32,140 bases of DNA, from NCBI RefSeq assembly GCF_003205575.1, contig NZ_PYBW01000006.1, positions 30,259 to 62,398 of the forward strand. The letters run 5' to 3'. Of the stretch, positions 15,807 through 22,324 are shown in pieces (position 1 is the first letter of the stretch; the number at the start of each line of letters is the position of its first letter). The DNA is from Streptomyces tateyamensis. GTDB taxonomy: Bacteria > Actinomycetota > Actinomycetes > Streptomycetales > Streptomycetaceae. The notes below the pieces were generated by a model. That model searched no databases. It was not told the origin of the DNA and worked only from the letters and a program-made list of their open reading frames with translations. The translations under genes and the position numbers were made by a program.

Positions 15807-16745
15807 TTAGAAGTACCCCTCGCGCTTGCGGTCTTCCATGGCGGCCTCGGAGAGCTTGTCGTCGGCCCGGGTGGCCCCGCGTTCGGTCAGTCGGCTGGCG
15901 GCGATCTCGGTGATCACCTGCTCGATGGTGGCGGCGTCGGAGTCGACGGCGCCGGTGCAGGACATGTCGCCGACCGTGCGGTAGCGGATCAGCCGCCGCT
16001 GGACCGTCTCGCCCTCCTTGGGGCCGCCCCACTCGCCGGCGGTCAGCCACATGCCGTCGCGGGCGAAGACGTCCCGCTCGTGCGCGTAGTAGATCTCCGG
16101 CAGCTCGATGCCCTCGCGCTCGATGTACTGCCACACGTCCAGCTCGGTCCAGTTGGAGAGCGGGAAGACGCGCACGTGCTCGCCGACCGCGTGCCGGCCG
16201 TTGTACAGCGACCACAGCTCGGGGCGCTGGCGGCGCGGGTCCCAGGCGCCGAACTCGTCGCGCAGGGAGAACACCCGCTCCTTGGCGCGCGCCTTCTCCT
16301 CGTCCCGGCGGCCGCCGCCGAAGACCGCGTCGAACTTGTTCGACTCGATCGCGTCCAGCAGCGGGACGGTCTGCAGCGGGTTGCGGGTGCCGTCCGGGCG
16401 CTCGCGCAGCCGGCCGTCGTCGATGAACTGCTGGACGCTGGCCACGTGCAGACGGAGGTTGTGCTCGGCCACCACGCGGTCGCGGTAGGCGATCACCTCG
16501 GGGAAGTTGTGGCCGGTGTCCACGTGCAGCAGCGAGAACGGGACCGGCGCCGGCGCGAAGGCCTTGAGCGCCAGGTGCAGCATGACGATGGAGTCCTTGC
16601 CGCCGGAGAAGAGGATCACCGGGCGCTCGAACTCCCCCGCCACCTCGCGGAAGATGTGCACCGCCTCGGCCTCCAGCGCGTCCAGGTGGGAGAGCGCGTA
16701 GGGGGTGTCGCTGTGCACGTTCGGGTTCGCGGTCGCGGTGGTCAC
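15807..16745 (-). CDS. cysD: sulfate adenylyltransferase subunit 2, CysD
   Basis: The 312-residue protein has the PP-loop SGGKDS (47-52) and CysD signatures such as LLHVDTGHNFPEVIAYRD, FGGGRRDEEKARAKERVFS and PLSNWTELDVWQYI. It catalyses formation of adenosine 5'-phosphosulfate with the GTPase CysN. The GTG start at 16745 overlaps the cysC stop as GTGA. The family-typical ending DRKREGYF is intact. Confidence 0.97.
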   Translation of the reverse strand: MTTATANPNVHSDTPYALSHLDALEAEAVHIFREVAGEFERPVILFSGGKDSIVMLHLALKAFAPAPVPFSLLHVDTGHNFPEVIAYRDRVVAEHNLRLHVASVQQFIDDGRLRERPDGTRNPLQTVPLLDAIESNKFDAVFGGGRRDEEKARAKERVFSLRDEFGAWDPRRQRPELWSLYNGRHAVGEHVRVFPLSNWTELDVWQYIEREGIELPEIYYAHERDVFARDGMWLTAGEWGGPKEGETVQRRLIRYRTVGDMSCTGAVDSDAATIEQVITEIAASRLTERGATRADDKLSEAAMEDRKREGYF

Positions 16746-17332
16746 GCCAGGCCCCTCTCGGTCAGGAAGGTGTGCAGTTCGGCGGCGGACTCGGCGACCG
16801 AGCGGCCCTGGGTCTGCAGGCGCAGCTCCGGGTGCTCGGGCGCTTCGTAGGGGTCGTCGACCCCGGTCAGGCCGGAGATCTCGCCGGCGGCCTGCTTGGC
16901 GTACAGCCCCTTGACGTCGCGCTCGGAGCAGAGCTCGACCGGGGTGGCCACGTGGATCTCCAGGAACTCGGCGCCCTGCTCGGCGTGCCGGGCGCGTACC
17001 GCGGCGCGGGAGTCGGCGTAGGGGGCGATCACCGGGGCGAGCACCTTGACGCCGTTCTTGGCCAGCTTCTCGGCGACGAAGCCGATCCGGGTCACGTTGG
17101 TGTGCCGGTCCTCCTGGGAGAAGCCCAGGCCCTTGGAGAGGAACTCGCGGATCTCGTCCCCGTCCAGCACCTCGACCTTGTGGCCCTCGGCGCGCAGCCG
17201 CTCGGCGAGCGCGAAGGCCAGCGTGGTCTTGCCGGCGCTGGGCAGGCCGGTCAGCCACACCGTGGCGCCGCGGTCGCGGGGCCCGGCCGAGGGGGCCGCC
17301 TCCGCGGCGGCCAGGGTGTCGGCTGTTGTCAC
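16742..17332 (-). CDS. cysC: adenylylsulfate kinase CysC
   Basis: The 196-residue protein is APS kinase, making PAPS from APS and ATP. P-loop GLPSAGKTT (about 29-37), VEVLDGDEIREFLSKGLGFS, DRHTNVTRIGFVAEKL and the lid segment GLYAKQAAGEISGLTGVDDP are all present. The GTG start at 17332 is chosen over TTG at 17344 because GGAGAG lies about 5 nt upstream of it. It is followed by cysD with a GTGA overlap. Upstream lies a 141-bp gap with repeats, so cysC may be separately controlled from cysH. Confidence 0.95.
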   Translation of the reverse strand: MTTADTLAAAEAAPSAGPRDRGATVWLTGLPSAGKTTLAFALAERLRAEGHKVEVLDGDEIREFLSKGLGFSQEDRHTNVTRIGFVAEKLAKNGVKVLAPVIAPYADSRAAVRARHAEQGAEFLEIHVATPVELCSERDVKGLYAKQAAGEISGLTGVDDPYEAPEHPELRLQTQGRSVAESAAELHTFLTERGLA

Positions 17333-17342
17333 GTTTCTCTCC

Positions 17343-17365
17343 AAAACTAAGTAACCGGGAGTTTT
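17343..17365. promoter_or_regulatory. AT-rich inverted repeat upstream of cysC
   Basis: AAAACT (17343-17348) and AGTTTT (17360-17365) form a 6-bp inverted repeat with an 11-bp spacer, followed by an A/T run to 17371. Such AT-rich sequence is rare in this window. It overlaps the region just upstream of the cysC ribosome binding site and may be an operator or an mRNA structure near the initiation site. The role is inference. Confidence 0.3.
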
Positions 17366-17414
17366 AAAAAAGTGCTGGTCAGGAGTGGTGCCGGCCTAGC
17401 GCCGACGGTGCTGA

Positions 17415-17484
17415 TCGGCCATCAGGGATGGCTGTATTGATCGGCCATCAGAGATGGCTGTATTGGTCGGCCATCAGAGATGGA
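17415..17484. repeat. 26-bp tandem repeat forming serial hairpins
   Basis: Two full 26-bp units (17415-17440 and 17441-17466) and an 18-bp partial third (17467-17484) lie head to tail, with only two to three differences. Each unit contains GCCATC-AGA/AGG-GATGGC, a 6-bp stem with a 3-nt loop. The third copy includes the last codons and stop of cysH, so the repeats look like duplications of the 3' end of that gene. They lie between cysH and cysC and may act as RNA stabilising or terminating hairpins. Confidence 0.85.
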
Positions 17485-18187
17485 TTCCGCACTCGGTCTT
17501 GCCGGAGCCCGCCCAGCGCCCGGCCCGGGCGTCCTCGCCGTCGACCGGCTTGCGGGTGCAGGACAGCGGCGAGCAGCCGACCGAGGTGTAGCCCTCCCAC
17601 AGCAGCGGGTTGAGCAGCACCCCGTTGGCCTGGACGTAGGCGTCCACGTCCTCCTGGGTCCAGCGGGCGATCGGGGCGATCTTCACCTTGCGGCGCTTGG
17701 CGTCCCAGGAGACCACCGGGGTGTTCGCCCGGCTCGGCGACTCGTCCCGGCGCAGACCGGTGGCCCAGGCGTCGTAGGCCATCAGCCCGCGCTGCAGCGG
17801 CTCCACCTTGCGCAGCGAGCAGCACAGGTCGGGGTCGCGGTCGTGCAGGTTCGCGCCGTACTGGGCGTCCTGCTCGGCCACCGTCTGACGCGGGGTCAGG
17901 GTGATCAGGTTGACCGCCATGGTCGCCGCGACCGCGTCCCGGGTGCCGATGGTCTCCGGGAAGTGGTAGCCGGTGTCCAGGAAGACCACGTCGATCCCGG
18001 GCAGGGCGGTGGCGGCCAGGTGGGCCACCACCGCGTCCTCCATCGAGGAGGTGACGCAGAGCTTGCTGCCGAAGGTGTCGGCGGCCCAGCGCATGATCTC
18101 CTGCGCCGAGGCCTCCTCCAGGTCGCGACCGGCCGCGACGGCCAGCGCCTCCAGATCAGTGGTGGTGCTCAACTGAGTTGCCCCCAT
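17474..18187 (-). CDS. cysH: phosphoadenylyl/adenylyl-sulfate reductase CysH
   Basis: The 237-residue protein reduces APS or PAPS to sulfite with a thioredoxin-linked cysteine. The motifs are VVFLDTGYHFPETIGTRD, LCCSLRKVEPL (Cys122-Cys123), GCSPLSCTRKP (Cys205, Cys210), GRWAGSGKTECGIHL (catalytic Cys233). The Cys-Cys pair marks the iron-sulfur class of assimilatory reductases, but the usual second pair C-x2-C is here C-x4-C, an odd two-residue expansion. ATG at 18187 lies within the upstream zinc-ribbon gene (32-bp overlap) and has no clear ribosome binding site, so translation is probably coupled. Presence of cysC leaves open whether APS or PAPS is the true substrate. Confidence 0.93.
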   Translation of the reverse strand: MGATQLSTTTDLEALAVAAGRDLEEASAQEIMRWAADTFGSKLCVTSSMEDAVVAHLAATALPGIDVVFLDTGYHFPETIGTRDAVAATMAVNLITLTPRQTVAEQDAQYGANLHDRDPDLCCSLRKVEPLQRGLMAYDAWATGLRRDESPSRANTPVVSWDAKRRKVKIAPIARWTQEDVDAYVQANGVLLNPLLWEGYTSVGCSPLSCTRKPVDGEDARAGRWAGSGKTECGIHL

Positions 18188-18335
18188 TCGAAGCTGACAG
18201 CAGACCAAGGAACTTCACACTGAAAGCACGTCGGCAGCCGACGCATTCCCAGGCGCCGTGGCCGCCCTCCTCGGACGGCCGCAGGTCCTCCTCGCCGCAG
18301 TACGGGCAGTAGAACGGGGCGGCTCGCTCACTCAC
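18156..18335 (-). CDS. small zinc-ribbon protein in sulfur operon
   Basis: This 59-residue ORF reads through with GTG at 18335 and TGA at 18158-18156. It carries two cysteine pairs, CPYC (Cys10, Cys13) and CVGC (Cys31, Cys34), the layout of a zinc ribbon, with GEEDLRPSEEGGHGAWE between them and RRAFSVKFLGLLS after. Its start overlaps the sulfite reductase stop as GTGA, and its end overlaps cysH by 32 bp, so it is embedded in the operon by translational coupling on both sides. Genes for a small protein at this position are, as I recall, conserved in streptomycete sulfur loci. A metal-binding or electron-transfer adaptor for Sir or CysH is possible, but the function is unknown. Confidence 0.85.
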   Translation of the reverse strand: MSERAAPFYCPYCGEEDLRPSEEGGHGAWECVGCRRAFSVKFLGLLSASNGGNSVEHHH

Positions 18336-20056
18336 GACAGCTGCTCCTCACTGGCCCGGGCGGTCCACTGCGCGAACCGCTCGCCCTCGGCGCGGTCCGC
18401 CTGGAAGCGGGTCAGCAGGCGCTCCACGTAGTCCGGCAGGCCGGCACTGGTGACCTTGAGCCCGCGCACCTTGCGGCCGAACCCGGCCTCCAGGCCGAGC
18501 GCGCCGCCCAGGTGCACCTGGTAGCCCTCCACCTGGTTGCCCTGCTCGTCGATGACCAGCTGGCCCTTGAGACCGATGTCCGCCACCTGGATGCGGGCGC
18601 AGGCGTTCGGGCAGCCGTTGATGTTGATGGTCAGCGGCTCGGCGAACTCGGGCAGCCGGGACTCCAGCTCGTCGATCAGGGAGCGCCCGCGCTCCTTGGT
18701 CTCGACGATGGCCAGCTTGCAGTACTCGATGCCGGTGCAGGCCATGGTGCCGCGGCGGAAGGGGGATGGGGTGACCCGCAGGTCCAGCGCCTCCAGGCCG
18801 GCCACCAGCGACTCGACCTGCTCCTCGGCGACGTCCAGCACCAGCATCTTCTGCTCGGTGGTGGTGCGCAGCCGGTCCGAGCCGTGCGAGGCGGCCAGCT
18901 CGGCCACCTTGCTCAGCAGCGCGCCGTCCACCCGGCCGACCCGCGGCGCGAAGCCGACGTAGTACTTGCCGTCCTTCTGCCGGTGCACGCCCACGTGGTC
19001 GCGCCACACGCCGCTCGGCTGCTCGGGCGCCGGGCCGTCCAGCAGCTGGACCTTGAGGTACTCGTCCTCCAGCACCTGGCGGAACTTGGCCGGACCCCAG
19101 TCGGCGACCAGGAACTTCAGCCGGGCGCGGTTGCGCAGCCGGCGGTAGCCGTAGTCGCGGAAGATCGAGATGACGCCCTCGAAGACGTCCGCCACCTGCT
19201 CCAGCGGGACCCAGGCGCCCAGCCGCACGCCCAGCTTGGGGTTGGTCGACAGGCCGCCGCCGACCCACAGGTCGAAGCCCGGGCCGTGCTCGGGGTGGTT
19301 CACACCGACGAAGGCGACGTCGTTGATCTCGTGCGCCACGTCCAGCTGCGGGGAGCCGGAGACGGCGGTCTTGAACTTGCGCGGCAGGTTGGAGAAGTCC
19401 TTGTTGCCGATGAACCGGCGGTGGATCTCATCGATGGCCGGGGTGCCGTCGATGATCTCGTCCTCGGCCACGCCCGCGACCGGGGAGCCCAGGACGGTGC
19501 GCGGGGTGTCGCCGCACGCCTCGGTGGTGGACAGGCCCACCGCCTCCAACTTCTGCCAGATCGCGGGGACGTCCTCGATCCGGATCCAGTGGAACTGGAC
19601 GTTCTGGCGGTCGGTCAGGTCGGCGGTGCCGCGCGCGTACTGCTGGGAGACCTCGGCGATCGCCCGCAGCTGGGCGACCGTCAGCCGGCCGCCGTCGATC
19701 CGGACCCGGAGCATGAAGAACTCGGCGTCCAGCTCGTGCGGGTCCAGGATCGCGGTCTTGCCGCCGTCGATCCCCTCCTTGCGCTGGGTGTACAGCCCCC
19801 ACCAGCGCATCCGGCCGCGCAGGTCCGACGGGTCGATCGAGTCGAAGCCGCGGTGCGCGTAGATCGTCTCAATGCGCGTCCGCACGTTGAGACCGTCGTC
19901 GTCCTTCTTGAACTGCTCGTTGGCGTTCAGCGGGGTGAAGTGCCCCATGCCCCACTGACCCTCGCCGCGGTGGCGGGTCGCCTTGCGGGCGGCAGCGGCA
20001 GCCCGCGGCGCGGCCGCGTGCGGCTGGGGCTCGACCGGGTCGGGAGTGGTGGCCAT
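18332..20056 (-). CDS. sir: ferredoxin-type sulfite reductase (nitrite/sulfite reductase family)
   Basis: The 574-residue protein is a siroheme and 4Fe-4S reductase of the NirA/SirA type that reduces sulfite to sulfide. The cluster ligands are visible: Cys440 and Cys446 in ACTGIEYC, and Cys482 and Cys486 in NGCPNACAR. Two half-domains show the family pattern, with GDTPRTVLGSPVAG and FDLWVGGGLSTNPKLG. The first 35 residues are an Ala/Arg/Pro-rich extension. ATG at 20056 has GAAGGAC 7 nt upstream. Genes for PAPS production and reduction and for siroheme chelation follow on the same strand, which argues for sulfite rather than nitrite. A leader peptide lies 194 bp upstream. Confidence 0.95.
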   Translation of the reverse strand: MATTPDPVEPQPHAAAPRAAAAARKATRHRGEGQWGMGHFTPLNANEQFKKDDDGLNVRTRIETIYAHRGFDSIDPSDLRGRMRWWGLYTQRKEGIDGGKTAILDPHELDAEFFMLRVRIDGGRLTVAQLRAIAEVSQQYARGTADLTDRQNVQFHWIRIEDVPAIWQKLEAVGLSTTEACGDTPRTVLGSPVAGVAEDEIIDGTPAIDEIHRRFIGNKDFSNLPRKFKTAVSGSPQLDVAHEINDVAFVGVNHPEHGPGFDLWVGGGLSTNPKLGVRLGAWVPLEQVADVFEGVISIFRDYGYRRLRNRARLKFLVADWGPAKFRQVLEDEYLKVQLLDGPAPEQPSGVWRDHVGVHRQKDGKYYVGFAPRVGRVDGALLSKVAELAASHGSDRLRTTTEQKMLVLDVAEEQVESLVAGLEALDLRVTPSPFRRGTMACTGIEYCKLAIVETKERGRSLIDELESRLPEFAEPLTININGCPNACARIQVADIGLKGQLVIDEQGNQVEGYQVHLGGALGLEAGFGRKVRGLKVTSAGLPDYVERLLTRFQADRAEGERFAQWTARASEEQLS

Positions 20057-20250
20057 GGTGACGTCCTTCGGGCAGGTGGCTCTGGTGCGGGAGGATGGTG
20101 CGGTCCCGGGGCCGGTACCTGCTCCGACCTGCGGTTGCCGGGCGGCAAACGCGGCGAAGTGGTGATCGAGGCCCGAGCGGGCTCCGCACATCCGCGACGG
20201 CGGGGGTGTCGGCTGGGTGGCGCCGGTGCGGTGGGGGCGGCTGGGTGGGC

Positions 20251-20334
20251 TCAGATCACCGGACAGATGGCGCTGGACACGCGGAGGAGATCGACGTGAA
20301 GTCGACCAACTAGGGTGGTTCCGGTGCCAGGCAT
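20251..20334 (-). CDS. putative leader peptide of sulfur operon
   Basis: A 27-codon ORF runs from ATG at 20334 to TGA at 20251, on the same strand and 194 bp upstream of the sulfite reductase gene. Its C-terminal part, RLHVDLLRVSSAICPVI, matches what I recall of a widespread actinomycete leader peptide type with an R-x-H-V-D-L...S-A-x-C core found before sulfur genes. No ribosome binding site precedes the ATG, so it may be translated from a leaderless mRNA. Cysteine-responsive attenuation by short cysteine-containing ORFs is reported in actinobacteria; here a cysteine four codons before the stop would be the sensor. The role in this operon is inferred. Confidence 0.75.
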   Translation of the reverse strand: MPGTGTTLVGRLHVDLLRVSSAICPVI

Positions 20335-20364
20335 GGCAAGAGATTCGCACGCCGGACGAGCCCC

Positions 20365-20391
20365 GGTCCACTGTCGTCCACGATGTGGACC
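20365..20391. promoter_or_regulatory. GTCCAC repeats upstream of sulfur leader
   Basis: GGTCCAC (20365-20371), GTCCAC (20376-20381) and GTGGACC (20385-20391) lie together. The last two form a perfect 6-bp palindrome around GAT, and the first also pairs with the third. The array is 31-57 bp upstream of the leader peptide ATG, where a regulator of the sulfur locus would bind, and about 100 bp upstream of the divergent YihY gene. Binding is inference. Confidence 0.4.
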
Positions 20392-20488
20392 CGATTGTTC
20401 CGAATGCTGGGACTCCCGGACGGCACCCGAGCTGACGGCGGTGCAGGCCGCCCACTGCCGCCGGGTCCCGGTTCCGGCCCGATACCGT

Positions 20489-22000
20489 ATGCCTGTGCAG
20501 CCACCAGGTGAAAGCAGCAGAGCGGGCGCGGACCGGCCCTCCCGGCGGCGGGGCAAGGGGTCCCGCCGGGCGGCACGGCGCTCCGCCTGGCGCGACACCG
20601 GCTGGGCACTGGTCCGGGACACCACCAACACCTGCGTCGAGTACCGGGTCACCGGCCTGGCCGCCGAGGCCGCCTTCTTCACCCTGCTCTCGATCCCGCC
20701 GCTGCTGCTCTGCCTGGCCGGCACCCTCGGCTACCTGGACGACCTGCTCGGCGCGGGCACCATCCAGAAGCTGCAGCAGGACATCCTGTCGGCCGCCGAC
20801 ACCGTGCTCTCGCCCTCCTCGGTCGAGCAGATCGTCAAGCCGCTGCTGAGCAGCGTGTTCCAGAGCGGGCGGCCGGACCTGATCTCGATCGGCTTCCTGC
20901 TCTCGCTCTGGTCCGGCTCGCGGGCGCTGTACATCTTCATCGACACCATCACCGTGATGTACGGGCTCGACGGCAAGCGCGGCATCGTCAAGACCCGGGC
21001 GCTGTCGCTGGTGCTCTACCTGGGCGCGCTGCTGATCGGCTCGCTGGTGCTGCCGCTGCTGGTGGCCGGCCCGGGCCTGGTGGTGGCGGCCGTGCCGACG
21101 GTGGCCGGGATGGTCAGCGCGCTGTACTGGCCGGTCGCGATCCTGCTGCTGATCGTCTTCCTCACCACGCTCTACCACCTGTCGGTGCCGGCCAGCACGC
21201 CCTGGCGCGAGGACATCCCCGGCGCGCTGGTCGCGCTCGGGGTACTGGTGCTGTGCAGCCTGGTGCTGCGGGTGTACCTGGTCAGCTCGGTGGAGGGGCA
21301 CTCGGTCTACGGCTCGCTGGCCGCGCCGGTCGCCGTGCTGCTGTGGATCTTCGTGGTCGCGCTGGCCGTGCTGATCGGCGCCGCGATGAACGCCGCCATA
21401 GACCGGCGCTGGCCCAGCGTGGAGACCGCCGACGCGCGCGCCGAGAACGAGCGGGCCAGCGAGCAGGCCGCCGCCGCGATGGTCCGCCAGGTCGGTGCCC
21501 GGCGGGCCGCCGAGCGGGCCGAGCGGGCGCGGCAGCTCGGGCTCGCGGACGGGTACGAGGAGGAGTACGGGGAGTTCGGGCAGTACGGCGGGCGGGGGTC
21601 GCAGGGCGGGCACGCGGACGGGGCGGCGGACGAGGAGGATGACGTGCCAGCCGAGTACCCCGAGCGGTGGGCCGACGTGCTGGCGCCCGGCGACGTGCGG
21701 GGGCGGCTGGGCGGCAGTGCGCGCAAGCGGCGGCGCACCCCGCCCCCGCCGCCGGACAGCGACCGGCCGGAGCCGCGGGCGGGGGGCGTGCGCGGGGGCG
21801 AGGGGCAGGGCGGCCCGGGCGGGCCCGGTGGCCATGGTGGGCTCGGTGGGCCGCACCCGGCGCCTGACGCGCCGTTGGGCGGGCACCCGGAGCGCCCCGC
21901 CGGGCCGTGGGGGCAGGACGGGCGCTACCCGGGCGAGCTGGGACCGGTGGACTCGGCGCTGCCGAGCTACCCGCCGCGGCCCCCGTGGGACGGGCAGTAA
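20489..22000 (+). CDS. YihY/BrkB-family inner membrane protein
   Basis: The 503-residue protein has the YihY (formerly RNase BN) membrane core of about six segments at roughly residues 50-310, including GLAAEAAFFTLLSIPPLLLC, FLLSLWSGSRALYIFIDTI, WPVAILLLIVFLTTLYHLSV, GALVALGVLVLCSLVLRVYL and VAVLLWIFVVALAVLIGAAM. A long charged and Gly/Pro-rich cytoplasmic tail follows, with alternating KRRRTPPPPP and GG/GP segments. The role of the family is unsettled; RNase activity is no longer accepted. ATG at 20489 is taken as start, but GTG at 20495 lies exactly 6 nt after a TACCGT box and could be a leaderless start. It is divergent from the sulfur leader. Confidence 0.88.
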   Translation: MPVQPPGESSRAGADRPSRRRGKGSRRAARRSAWRDTGWALVRDTTNTCVEYRVTGLAAEAAFFTLLSIPPLLLCLAGTLGYLDDLLGAGTIQKLQQDILSAADTVLSPSSVEQIVKPLLSSVFQSGRPDLISIGFLLSLWSGSRALYIFIDTITVMYGLDGKRGIVKTRALSLVLYLGALLIGSLVLPLLVAGPGLVVAAVPTVAGMVSALYWPVAILLLIVFLTTLYHLSVPASTPWREDIPGALVALGVLVLCSLVLRVYLVSSVEGHSVYGSLAAPVAVLLWIFVVALAVLIGAAMNAAIDRRWPSVETADARAENERASEQAAAAMVRQVGARRAAERAERARQLGLADGYEEEYGEFGQYGGRGSQGGHADGAADEEDDVPAEYPERWADVLAPGDVRGRLGGSARKRRRTPPPPPDSDRPEPRAGGVRGGEGQGGPGGPGGHGGLGGPHPAPDAPLGGHPERPAGPWGQDGRYPGELGPVDSALPSYPPRPPWDGQ

Positions 22001-22098
22001 GCCGGTCACGCAGGGGCTGCTGGTGGCGGGTCGGGCGCTGGGCACGGGACAGGCGCGGGCCGCGCGGTAAATCAGGTGCGGGGCGGTGGCCGGTGTCC

Positions 22099-22104
22099 TA
22101 GGCT
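22099..22104 (+). promoter_or_regulatory. possible -10 box before small ORF / rsgA
   Basis: TAGGCT matches the housekeeping -10 pattern of streptomycetes and lies 68 nt before the small ORF at 22172. No convincing -35 is seen. If it is used, the mRNA would carry the small ORF as a leader ahead of rsgA. The rest of the 22001-22171 gap shows no gene. Confidence 0.35.
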
Positions 22105-22171
22105 GCCGCCCGTCAGTCTGTTCGGCAGGGCCGTGTTCCGGTCCAGGACGCAGAAGCAGGAGGTGGGCCCG

Positions 22172-22249
22172 ATGTCTGTCAACGCGCTCATGGCTGCCTT
22201 GGGCAGCGCTCGTACGCCCCACTTCTCCGCCCTCCCGGTCGCCCGCTGA
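22172..22249 (+). CDS. small ORF upstream of rsgA, possible leader peptide
   Basis: A 25-codon ORF starts with ATG at 22172 behind a perfect AGGAGG at 22158-22163 and ends with TGA at 22247-22249. The C-terminal part reads ALGSARTPHFSALPVAR. I do not recognise the peptide. The strong ribosome binding site, the 48-nt distance to the rsgA start, and the hairpins and T-rich tract directly after the stop suggest a translated leader that sets rsgA expression, but a stand-alone microprotein is equally possible. Confidence 0.5.
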   Translation: MSVNALMAALGSARTPHFSALPVAR

Positions 22250-22260
22250 CGGACGTTCAG

Positions 22261-22324
22261 CTCCCGGGAGGATCCTTCCCGAAGGGCTTTCTTCGCGTTG
22301 TCTTCTTCTTCGTTTTCTTCTTCC
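22261..22324 (+). promoter_or_regulatory. overlapping hairpins and T-rich tract before/into rsgA
   Basis: Directly after the small ORF lie mutually exclusive palindromes: CTCCCGGGAG (22261-22270), GGGAGGATCCTTCCC (22266-22280, one mismatched pair) and CCTT-CCCG-AAGG (22274-22285). They are followed by an exceptionally T-rich stretch to about 22323. The TTG start proposed for rsgA lies within it. This resembles an attenuator with a terminator-like end, yet the T-rich part also encodes a run of serines in rsgA. Function is inference. Confidence 0.4.

Noticed and set aside
17343..17484. CRISPR-like array from the regular repeats
   Set aside because: The units are directly adjacent with no spacers and derive from the cysH end; no cas genes are present.
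20057..20250. Possible SAM-type riboswitch before sir
   Set aside because: No recognisable riboswitch core was seen; only weak GC-rich stems are present, and the leader peptide explains the region better.
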